Source: Oceanococcus sp041624435 (lineage in GTDB: Bacteria; Pseudomonadota; Gammaproteobacteria; Nevskiales; Oceanococcaceae). From it: a DNA stretch of 38,276 bases. Location of the stretch: the NCBI GenBank assembly GCA_041624435.1, contig JBFJVB010000016.1, forward strand, positions 1-38,276, written 5' to 3'. This document shows, piece by piece, positions 30,377 to 37,565 of the stretch. Below the pieces are notes generated by a model that did not search any database, was not told the origin of the DNA, and was given only the letters and a program-made list of their open reading frames with translations. The position numbers and the translations under genes were made by a program. The stretch's first letter is position 1; every line of letters starts with the position of its first letter.

Positions 30377-31165
30377 ATGGGCTTTTTGCAAGGCAAACGC
30401 GCCTTGGTCACCGGCGTCGCCAGCGACCGTTCCATTGCCGCCGGGATCGCCCAGGCCTTGCATCGCGAAGGCGCCCAACTGGCCTTCACCTACCAGGGCG
30501 ACAAATTGTTGTCCCGGGTGCAAGCCTGCGCGGAACGCACCAATGCCGCGGGCATATTCCCCTGTGACGTGGCGGAGGACGCATCGATCCAGGCCCTGGC
30601 GAGCAGCCTGTCCGTCACCTGGCCCGAGGGCTTTGATATTCTGATCCATTCAATCGGGTTTGCGCCGCGCGAACAGTTACAGGGCAGTTATTTGCAGGCG
30701 GTGACGCGCGAGGGTTATCGGATCGCCCACGACATCAGCGCATACAGCTTCCCTGCCCTGGCCCAAGCCCTGCAGGGCCAGCTGCGGGAAAACGGCGCGC
30801 TGTTGACCCTGAGCTACCTCGGTGCGGTCCGGGCCGTGCCCATGTACAACGTCATGGGCCCGGCCAAAGCCAGTCTCGAGGCCAATGTGCGCTTCATGGC
30901 GGCGGAACTGGGCGAGCGCAATATTCGCGTCAACGGCATCTCCGCAGGTCCGATCAAAACCCTGGCGGCGGCTGGCATCAAGGGCTTTCGCGGCATGCTC
31001 AGCAGTGCGGAGAAAGCCTCGCCGCTGCGGCGCAATGTCACCCCGGAGGAAGTGGGCAATGCAGCGGCCTTCCTGTGTTCAGACCTGGCCTCGGGAATTA
31101 CCGGCGAGATTCTTTACGTGGATGCGGGCTACAACATCCAGGGCATGGCCGGCATCGACGCCTAG
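30377..31165 (+). CDS. fabI: Enoyl-[acyl-carrier-protein] reductase (NADH) FabI
   Basis: Last reduction step of each fatty-acid elongation cycle in the cytoplasm. It has 262 residues with a short-chain dehydrogenase fold. The nucleotide-binding GVASDRSIAAGIA is followed by HSIGFAP. The active-site Tyr147, Tyr157 and Lys164 lie in SYLGAVRAVPMYNVMGPAKASLE, and SAGPIKTLAAAGI forms the substrate loop. ATG 30377 is preceded by AGGAGAGG; the longer frame starting at 30329 would include this site in coding sequence. Residues known as triclosan contacts look ordinary. It is convergent with the wax ester synthase gene. Confidence 0.96.
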   Translation: MGFLQGKRALVTGVASDRSIAAGIAQALHREGAQLAFTYQGDKLLSRVQACAERTNAAGIFPCDVAEDASIQALASSLSVTWPEGFDILIHSIGFAPREQLQGSYLQAVTREGYRIAHDISAYSFPALAQALQGQLRENGALLTLSYLGAVRAVPMYNVMGPAKASLEANVRFMAAELGERNIRVNGISAGPIKTLAAAGIKGFRGMLSSAEKASPLRRNVTPEEVGNAAAFLCSDLASGITGEILYVDAGYNIQGMAGIDA

Positions 31166-31166
31166 C

Positions 31167-31190
31167 GGCGCGGCGAGTTTTCACCGCGCC
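31167..31190. terminator. Hairpin between convergent fabI and wax ester synthase genes
   Basis: GGCGCGG (31167-31173) pairs perfectly with CCGCGCC (31184-31190) around a ten-base loop, two bases after the fabI stop. No T tract lies on either side, so termination by it alone is doubtful; it probably marks the shared 3' end. Confidence 0.4.
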
Positions 31191-31201
31191 AGCCCTCCGG
31201 T

Positions 31202-32584
31202 TCAGGCGTAGGCCGTGCGCAAATCCGCCAGTGCCTGATCGGCATGGCGCACCAGACGCTGCACATGGGGCAGCGAGTTGCGACAGGCGGTATACACGAT
31301 GCTCAGGGTTTCCGCATAGGTGAAAATCGTGATGTTCAGGGCCTGGCCCTGAAAGATCAGCGACACCGGATGACAGCTCACCAGTTCCGCCGCCCCCATG
31401 TACAGCCGTTCCTTCGGCCCCGGAACATTTGAAATGACCAGGTTGTACATCGGCCGACGGCTGCGATTGCCGATTCCGGCCACCTGGCCAATCGCGAACG
31501 GCGCCATCAGCAGGGCGGAATAATTGGCGATCTCGGTCTTGGACATGCGCTTCAACAGAGTTTTGCCGTCATCCATCGAAGCCTTGATGGTTTCCAGCCG
31601 GTCCCTGGCGTCGACCACATCCGTCGCCAGACTCGCGAGGATGGAGCTGATCGCATTACCGCCCTCCTGATCGCCTTCGGGCCGGATGCTCACCGGCACA
31701 TTGGCCACCAGGGATTCCCGGGGCAGTTCGCCCAACTCGCTGAGATAACCGCGCAGGGCGCCGCCACAGATGGCCATCACCACATCGTTCAGGGTCGCCT
31801 GGGCAGCTCGGGCGATGGCCTTGATGTCACTCAGAGCGAAATCCTGGGTGCTGACCCGGCGCTGCGGCCCGATCGGGCCATTGAGCACGCATTCGGGCGA
31901 ACTGTAGGGCGCGATCAGGTGTGGCAGATCCTTGTTCTTCGCACTGCGCAGAAGTTTGGCCAGAGAGCCCGTGACCTTCGGCAGACTGCCCAGCTGAGTA
32001 CCCACCTCCTTGAGCAAAGCTTTGACGGCGGGCTCCGCAGCGGTTTCCCGGCGGACTTTCTGCTCGGGCTCGATGGCCCAGAAGGGCACGGCCGGAGCCC
32101 GCTGCGGCTTGGTGGACATGGCTCTTTGCAGCATCCGCGAACCGGCCACGCCGTCGATCAGGGCATGGTGCATCTTGACGTACAAGGCGAAGCTGCCATC
32201 CGCAAAGCCTTCGATGAGATGGCATTCCCACATCGGCCGGGACCGATCCAGATGGATGCTGTGCAGGCGCGAGATCAACACCGCCAACTCCCGTTCTCCG
32301 CCCGGTTGCGGCAGCGCGGAATGACGAAAATGGTAATCGATGTCGATATCGGTGGCCGTGGTCCAGGCCGGATTCCATTTGCCCAGACTGGTTTTGGCCA
32401 GCTTCAGATTGAACGGCGGGAAATTGACCGGAAACTCACGATAGCGCTCCACCAGCTTGAGAATTTCCCCCTGCCCCTTGCTCTTGGGCAAACGAAAGCG
32501 ACTCAGCGTCGCCACATGCATGGGCGACTCGGCATGCTCGATCTGCAGAAAAAACGCATCCGTCGTGTTCAGCTTCTTGTTCAT
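31202..32584 (-). CDS. Wax ester synthase/diacylglycerol acyltransferase (WS/DGAT)
   Basis: Acyl-CoA-dependent acyltransferase forming wax esters or triacylglycerol, typical of bacteria that store neutral lipid. It has 460 residues. The catalytic HHxxxDG motif is HHALIDG (139-145), preceded by PMWE (PLW motif variant, 117-120). The ND motif TLNDVV and the C-terminal NVPGP and SLIFQGQALNI segments are present. No transmembrane anchor is obvious. The spacing of 51 bases from the HMG-CoA lyase gene on the same strand suggests possible cotranscription. Family certain; product class (wax or TAG) not readable. Confidence 0.94.
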   Translation of the reverse strand: MNKKLNTTDAFFLQIEHAESPMHVATLSRFRLPKSKGQGEILKLVERYREFPVNFPPFNLKLAKTSLGKWNPAWTTATDIDIDYHFRHSALPQPGGERELAVLISRLHSIHLDRSRPMWECHLIEGFADGSFALYVKMHHALIDGVAGSRMLQRAMSTKPQRAPAVPFWAIEPEQKVRRETAAEPAVKALLKEVGTQLGSLPKVTGSLAKLLRSAKNKDLPHLIAPYSSPECVLNGPIGPQRRVSTQDFALSDIKAIARAAQATLNDVVMAICGGALRGYLSELGELPRESLVANVPVSIRPEGDQEGGNAISSILASLATDVVDARDRLETIKASMDDGKTLLKRMSKTEIANYSALLMAPFAIGQVAGIGNRSRRPMYNLVISNVPGPKERLYMGAAELVSCHPVSLIFQGQALNITIFTYAETLSIVYTACRNSLPHVQRLVRHADQALADLRTAYA

Positions 32585-32635
32585 ATCTCTAAATTTCCCG
32601 TTATTTCTTATTCAGGCGCCCGGCCAGGGTGCAAA

Positions 32636-33550
32636 CTACTTCGTCGCCATGGCCCGAGCCAGTTTGCTTGGATTCACGCGCCCAAGCTGTGCGCAGATAT
32701 ACGCCCCTGCCGCCAGCAGCTGCTGCAGGTCTACGCCGGTTTCGATGTCCAGACCCTGACACAGGTAAACCAGCTCTTCCGTTGCCACATTGCCGCTGGC
32801 GCCCGGGGCGTAGGGACACCCGCCCAGACCGGCCACCGAGGCATCGAACACCGTCATGCCGCATTCCAGGGCAGCGTACACATTCGCCACCGCCTGGCCA
32901 TAGGTATCATGGAAATGACCGGCCAGACACGCCATCGGCACCTGGGCCGCGACCGCGTCCAGGAGCTGGCGAATCTGTCCCGGCGTGCCCACCCCGATGG
33001 TATCGCCCAGGGAAATCTCGTAACACCCCATCTGCTTCAGCTCCGCCGCCAGCGCAGCCACCTGGGCGGGAGCGACGGGCCCGCTGTAAGGGCAGCCCAC
33101 CGCACACGACACGTAAGCGCGAACCGCGACACCGTCGGCCTGCGCCGCGGCCATCAGCGGCTCGAAGCGCTGCAGGCTCTGGGCAATCGAGCAGTTGATG
33201 TTCTTCTGTGAGAAGGCTTCGGAGGCTGCAGCAAAGACGGCCACCTCCCGTGCCCCCGCCCGCCGCGCCGATTCGTAACCGCGCAGATTCGGCGTCAAGA
33301 CCGGGTAGCGCGCGGTTTCCGCATGGGGACCGCTGTGCAGCGCGCCGAGCAGTTCGGCGTGGTCGGCCATCTGCGGAACCCAGCGCGGTGAAACAAACGC
33401 CGTGGCTTCAATGTTCCTGAGTCCGGCCTGGGCCAGAAGCCCAATCAATTCGAGCTTGACCGCGGTGGGGATGACCTGGGTTTCATTTTGCAGTCCATCG
33501 CGTGGCCCGACTTCAACGATCCGCACGCGCTTGGGCAACGCCTCGCTCAC
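32636..33550 (-). CDS. mvaB: Hydroxymethylglutaryl-CoA lyase
   Basis: Cleaves HMG-CoA to acetoacetate and acetyl-CoA, the last step of leucine catabolism. It has 304 residues with a TIM-barrel fold. VGPRDGLQNE (14-23), the metal site in GHFHDTYGQA, and the catalytic Cys loop GLGGCPYAPGASGNVATE near residue 265 are all typical. The GTG start at 33550 has GGAAG six bases upstream. Other leucine-degradation genes are not in the window, so this is a lone copy next to the wax ester synthase; it may feed acetyl-CoA to lipid synthesis. Confidence 0.94.
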   Translation of the reverse strand: MSEALPKRVRIVEVGPRDGLQNETQVIPTAVKLELIGLLAQAGLRNIEATAFVSPRWVPQMADHAELLGALHSGPHAETARYPVLTPNLRGYESARRAGAREVAVFAAASEAFSQKNINCSIAQSLQRFEPLMAAAQADGVAVRAYVSCAVGCPYSGPVAPAQVAALAAELKQMGCYEISLGDTIGVGTPGQIRQLLDAVAAQVPMACLAGHFHDTYGQAVANVYAALECGMTVFDASVAGLGGCPYAPGASGNVATEELVYLCQGLDIETGVDLQQLLAAGAYICAQLGRVNPSKLARAMATK

Positions 33551-33695
33551 TCCGCACTTCCCCGTCCGTATTCAAGAGCGGGCAGTCTACCGCAGCAAGG
33601 TGCGCCCGCGTACCGCCGCTCGAGCCACCCACTGCCTGTCGCTGACCCGCTGACAAACCCACCGGACAAGCGTGCATGGCACCGCGCAGCCACGT

Positions 33696-34643
33696 TCAGG
33701 CGGCCTTGAGCCACACCTGCAAACCCTGTGCGTTGAGCGCCAGATCCATGCCCAGCACCGCATCGAACTCGGCCCGTTCGCTGGCCCCACCCGAGCGCCG
33801 ATAGCGGGCATACAAATCATCCCCCAGCACCCGGGCCAGTGAGGCTTCGTCCGCGGCCCGGTGCTCACGCGCCAGGGCTGCATGCGCCTTAAGCCGCTCC
33901 TGCAACTGCGCGAACAGCTCCGCACTCGCCGCGACCCGTCCGTAATGGGTCAGATACATCGCCAACGGGCGATAGGCCTGCATCATCGCCAGGGTCTGCG
34001 GCCAGGCGACCGGGTCGAACTGCACGGGCGTGGTGGTCGGCACGATGAACGGGCGCTCGCCGATATTCAGCTGCGGATAGCACAGGCCAAAGACATCGCC
34101 GGTGAAGAATCCGCGGCTGCGCTCGTCCCAGACCACCAGGTGATGTTTGGCGTGTCCCGGCGCGTCACGCAGTTCCAGGCTGCGCCCGCCCAGATCCAGG
34201 ACAAAGCCGTCGGGGGCCGGATGACTCCGCTGCGCCGGCGCGGCCAGCACCTCGCCGTTGGCGGCCTTGAACTGCGCTTCACCGTAAACTGCCCTGGCGC
34301 CGGCCAGCAGTTTTCCCGGGTCGATCAGATGCCGCAGGCCCCGCGGATGCACCAGCAACTGCGCCTCTGGCAGGGCCTGCATCAAGCCCCCGGCGCCACC
34401 GGCGTGGTCCAGATGCACATGCGTCGGAATCAGATAGCGCACCGCTTCGGGCGCCACACCCAGTCCCTTCAGAGCCTGCATGATGGGTTGCACCGACAGC
34501 CCGGTGCCACATTCGATCAGCGCATAGTCATCGCCCCCCCGGAGGAGGTAGCAAGCCGCCACACCGGGTTTGACATAGGCGGTATCGATCCGCCAGATCT
34601 CGTGTTCCAGCGCCTGCGCTGGCCATGGTGAAACTGAGTTCAT
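33696..34643 (-). CDS. MBL-fold metallo-hydrolase
   Basis: Metallo-beta-lactamase-fold hydrolase of unknown substrate, 315 residues. The zinc motif is THVHLDHAGG (74-83), followed by a further His in APGHAKHH and the Asp in FFTGDVFG. The order and spacing resemble glyoxalase-II-like and lactonase-like members. The C-terminal 100 residues are helical, Ala/Arg-rich, and may form a substrate or dimerisation domain. I chose ATG 34643; ATG 34652 is almost equally likely. It lies 145 bases from the HMG-CoA lyase gene on the same strand and is divergent from the phosphate transporter gene. Confidence 0.85.
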   Translation of the reverse strand: MNSVSPWPAQALEHEIWRIDTAYVKPGVAACYLLRGGDDYALIECGTGLSVQPIMQALKGLGVAPEAVRYLIPTHVHLDHAGGAGGLMQALPEAQLLVHPRGLRHLIDPGKLLAGARAVYGEAQFKAANGEVLAAPAQRSHPAPDGFVLDLGGRSLELRDAPGHAKHHLVVWDERSRGFFTGDVFGLCYPQLNIGERPFIVPTTTPVQFDPVAWPQTLAMMQAYRPLAMYLTHYGRVAASAELFAQLQERLKAHAALAREHRAADEASLARVLGDDLYARYRRSGGASERAEFDAVLGMDLALNAQGLQVWLKAA

Positions 34644-34789
34644 AATTCTCATCAGCAAATTGAGCGGGACGATGGCGTCCTGCAGGGTTTCCCAAGGCAG
34701 GGTAAAACCATTAACCTTCAGGCTTGGCCGCGTAGCCTAAAGCAGCACCATGGCGCGGCCCAAACATAAGTTAAAAACTCCCGGGAACC

Positions 34790-34818
34790 TTGACAGCCAA
34801 GGTTTCAAAATTTGTAGA
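34790..34818 (+). promoter_or_regulatory. Putative promoter of the PiT phosphate transporter gene
   Basis: A perfect TTGACA (34790-34795) sits 17 bases before TGTAGA (34813-34818, three of six consensus bases). CCTTG and CAAGG flank the -35 as a short inverted repeat. Initiation would be around 34825, only about five bases before the ATG, implying a very short leader. No recognisable Pho box is seen in the 34659-34829 gap. Confidence 0.4.
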
Positions 34819-34829
34819 GACCTTAACGC

Positions 34830-36350
34830 ATGTCCAGCCTGTTCAAGCCGACCCTCGCGGGCCTATTCCTGGTTGCGATTGCCTACTACGTCAGGCTGCA
34901 GTTTCCCGATCTGGAACAGCTGCATCTCCTGATGGTCGCCGCGGTGATTGGCGGCTATATGGCCTTGAACATTGGCGCCAATGATGTGGCCAATAATGTC
35001 GGCCCGGCCGTGGGGTCTTTCGCCATGAGCCTGGGCGCCGCCATCGTGATCGCAGCGATTTTCGAAGCTGCTGGCGCGCTGATTGCCGGTGGCGAGGTGG
35101 TCAAGACAGTGAAAAAAGGAATCATCGATGCCGAGCAGATCAGCAGCGATCAGGTCTACGTCTGGGCAATGATGGCCGCCCTGCTCGGCGGCGCCATCTG
35201 GTTGAACGTCGCCACCGCCCTGGGCGCACCGGTGTCCACAACCCATTCCATCGTCGGCGGGGTGATGGGCGCAGGCATCGCCGCCGAGGGCTGGCATGTG
35301 GTCAATTGGGGCAGCATGGGCGCCATCGCCTCCAGCTGGGTCATTTCCCCGGTCATGGGCGGGATCATCGCGGCCGGCCTGCTGATGATCATCCAGAAAC
35401 GGGTGTTCTACCAGGATGACATACTCAAGGCCGCCGGTCGGGTGGTGCCCATTCTGATCGGCATCATGGCGACGGCCTTTGGCGCCTATCTGGCCATGAA
35501 AGGCCTGAAGCACCTGTACAAATTCAGCCTCTTACAGGGCCTGATGATCGGCAGCGTCGTGGGTGTGATCACCTTTGTGGTGATCAAACCGAATATCACC
35601 CAGCGCCTGCAGGCGCTGGAGGGCAGTCGCGACGATGTAAACCTGCTGTTCACCGTGCCGTTGATCTTTGCCGCGGCCCTGCTCAGTTTCGCCCATGGGG
35701 CGAACGACGTGGCCAATGCCATCGGCCCTCTGGCTGGAATCTACGATGCCCTGCAGACCAACAGCGCCTCGGCCAAGGTCAGCATTCCGCTGTGGATCAT
35801 GGTCATCGGCGCACTGGGTATCGCGATTGGCCTGGCCCTGTTCGGCCCCAAGCTGATCCGCACGGTCGGGTCGGAGATTACCGAACTGGATCGCACCCGG
35901 GCCTTCTGTATCGCCCTGTCCGCCGCGGTGACGGTGATCATCGCCAGCCAGCTCGGGCTACCGGTCAGCTCCACGCATGTGGCCCTGGGCGCGGTCTTCG
36001 GCGTGGGGTTCCTGCGCGAATATCTGGACAGTCGCATGGGTACGGCGATCGAGGAAGTGCTGATTGCCCACGGACATCACGGCCATTTCGAGCTGGAAAA
36101 TCGCCTGCATCAGTTCTATGACGCGCCGCTGGATCACAAGCAGATGGTGATCTCGGAGCTGAAAAAAATGGGCAAATCCGGCGAGTTGACCCGCGAAGAA
36201 AGCAAGCGCCTGCGCAAGCTGTTTCGGCGCAAGCTGGTCAAACGCCAGACCTTCCTGAAGATCGTCGCGGCCTGGCTGGTGACGGTGCCGATCTCGGCCC
36301 TGCTCAGCGCCGCGTTCTATTTCATGCTGCGCGGCATGATGTTGCCCTAG
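34830..36350 (+). CDS. pit: Inorganic phosphate transporter, PiT family
   Basis: Low-affinity metal-phosphate:proton symporter of the inner membrane, 506 residues with about ten to eleven membrane helices. The duplicated family signature is present as IGANDVANN (48-56) and again as HGANDVANAIGP near residue 290, with matching VSTTHSIVGG and VSSTHVALGA loops in each half. A soluble charged segment (about 410-475, with HGHHGHFELE and many Lys/Arg) precedes the last helix, as in many PiT proteins. The ribosome-binding site is weak. No phoU-like gene is adjacent. Confidence 0.95.
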   Translation: MSSLFKPTLAGLFLVAIAYYVRLQFPDLEQLHLLMVAAVIGGYMALNIGANDVANNVGPAVGSFAMSLGAAIVIAAIFEAAGALIAGGEVVKTVKKGIIDAEQISSDQVYVWAMMAALLGGAIWLNVATALGAPVSTTHSIVGGVMGAGIAAEGWHVVNWGSMGAIASSWVISPVMGGIIAAGLLMIIQKRVFYQDDILKAAGRVVPILIGIMATAFGAYLAMKGLKHLYKFSLLQGLMIGSVVGVITFVVIKPNITQRLQALEGSRDDVNLLFTVPLIFAAALLSFAHGANDVANAIGPLAGIYDALQTNSASAKVSIPLWIMVIGALGIAIGLALFGPKLIRTVGSEITELDRTRAFCIALSAAVTVIIASQLGLPVSSTHVALGAVFGVGFLREYLDSRMGTAIEEVLIAHGHHGHFELENRLHQFYDAPLDHKQMVISELKKMGKSGELTREESKRLRKLFRRKLVKRQTFLKIVAAWLVTVPISALLSAAFYFMLRGMMLP

Positions 36351-36357
36351 CCTTTTC

Positions 36358-36380
36358 GCGCCGCATTGATACTGCGGCGC
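36358..36380 (+). other. Perfect 8-bp hairpin after the phosphate transporter gene
   Basis: GCGCCGCA (36358-36365) pairs with TGCGGCGC (36373-36380) around a seven-base loop, seven bases after the stop codon. No T tract follows on the plus strand. It may act as a 3'-end element or shape dinB translation, since dinB begins 43 bases later. Confidence 0.4.
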
Positions 36381-36423
36381 ACGCCGGGGGCGCGCCATCA
36401 ATTCGCCCAGAGCACGCAAGATT

Positions 36424-37470
36424 GTGCATGTGGACATGGACGCGTTCTATGCGTCGGTGGCGCAGCACGACGACCCCGGCCTGAAGGGAAAACCGGTCAT
36501 CGTCGCCTGGCGCGGCCAGCGATCGGTGGTCTGCGCCGCCTCCTATGAAGCCCGGCACTTTGGCATCCACAGCGCCATGCCCGCCAGCCGCGCCGAACGA
36601 CTGTGTCCCACGGCGATTTTCGTGCCGCCGGATTTCAGCCGCTACCGGGCCGTGTCCAGGGCCGTGCATGCGATCCTGGCCCGGCATAGCACGCTCATCG
36701 AACCGCTGTCGCTGGATGAAGCCTATCTTGATGTGACCGACAACCTTCTGCACCTGCCCAGCGCCACCGCGGTGGCCAGCGCCATTCGTACCAGCATTCG
36801 GCAGGAACTGGGCCTGACGGCATCGGCCGGGATCGCAGCAAACAAATTCCTGGCCAAGATCGCCTCGGACTGGAACAAGCCCGATGGCCAGTTCGTGATC
36901 AAGCCCCACCAGGTGGAGCGCTTTCTCACCCCACTGCCGGTCCGCAAGATACCCGGCGTCGGCAAGGTGATGGAAGGCCGGCTCGCCAGGCACGGCATTC
37001 TGACCGTCGGTCAGTTGCGCGAGCGGCCCCTGGGGGAACTGCAGGCCGCCTTCGGTCAAGTCGGGGCGCAGCTGTATCAGCGCGCACGCGGCATCGACCC
37101 GCGCGAGATCGTGACCGAGCGTCCGGTGCAGTCGGTCTCCGCCGAGGACACCCTGGCCGAAGATCAAACCCTGGATGCGCTGGCTCCGCTGATTCTGCGC
37201 CTGAGCGACAAAGTCTGGCAGGCCCAGGCCAGAACCTCCCGCCAGGCGCGCACCGTGGTGCTCAAGCTCAAGACTGCGGATTTCCGCCTGCTGACCCGCA
37301 GTCATACACCGAGCATGGCGCCGCGTTCGCTCACGGAATTGCAGCACATCGCCCTGCTGCTGCGCCAGCGCGTGAATCTGGACCCGGCTACCCGCTATCG
37401 CCTGGTCGGCGTCGGCCTGGCCAACTTCGACGACACCCCCGACGCAACGGCACAGAGCGACCTGTTCTAG
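36424..37470 (+). CDS. dinB: DNA polymerase IV
   Basis: Y-family translesion polymerase. It has 348 residues from GTG 36424. The catalytic carboxylates are Asp4 (HVDMDAFYAS) and Asp98/Glu99 (SLDEAYLDV). The steric-gate Phe8 and the helix-hairpin-helix IPGVGKVMEGRL are clear. The C-terminus ends in QSDLF, a good match to the sliding-clamp-binding pentapeptide. The start is uncertain: codons upstream read RKI before VHVDMD, as in the E. coli start MRKIIHVDMD, but no ATG, GTG or TTG is available there, leaving GTG 36424 or the rare ATT at 36421. No LexA box is evident upstream. Confidence 0.94.
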   Translation: MHVDMDAFYASVAQHDDPGLKGKPVIVAWRGQRSVVCAASYEARHFGIHSAMPASRAERLCPTAIFVPPDFSRYRAVSRAVHAILARHSTLIEPLSLDEAYLDVTDNLLHLPSATAVASAIRTSIRQELGLTASAGIAANKFLAKIASDWNKPDGQFVIKPHQVERFLTPLPVRKIPGVGKVMEGRLARHGILTVGQLRERPLGELQAAFGQVGAQLYQRARGIDPREIVTERPVQSVSAEDTLAEDQTLDALAPLILRLSDKVWQAQARTSRQARTVVLKLKTADFRLLTRSHTPSMAPRSLTELQHIALLLRQRVNLDPATRYRLVGVGLANFDDTPDATAQSDLF

Positions 37471-37504
37471 GCTGGCCACGGACCTGGCAATCGCAGCAAT
37501 GAAC

Positions 37505-37534
37505 CTGACAAACCCGCCGCTTTTACGGCATTAT
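37505..37534 (+). promoter_or_regulatory. Putative promoter of the aromatic amino acid hydroxylase gene
   Basis: CTGACA (37505-37510, five of six consensus bases) and CATTAT (37529-37534, four of six) are separated by 18 bases. The -10 overlaps the left arm of the perfect palindrome, so a protein bound there would interfere with RNA polymerase. Confidence 0.45.
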
Positions 37535-37548
37535 GCAGATCTGCATAA
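37531..37548. promoter_or_regulatory. Perfect 18-bp palindrome, probable operator of the hydroxylase gene
   Basis: TTATGCAGATCTGCATAA reads identically on both strands and lies between the putative promoter and the ribosome-binding site. Perfect symmetry over 18 bases, AT-rich edges and its place beside the -10 suggest a dimeric repressor site. It does not match the TyrR box pattern that I know, and I cannot name the regulator. Confidence 0.6.
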
Positions 37549-37565
37549 AACAAGGAGTACATCCC

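Noticed and set aside
36351..36423. LexA box before dinB
   Set aside because: No CTG-N10-CAG-type palindrome in the gap; only the GC hairpin is present.
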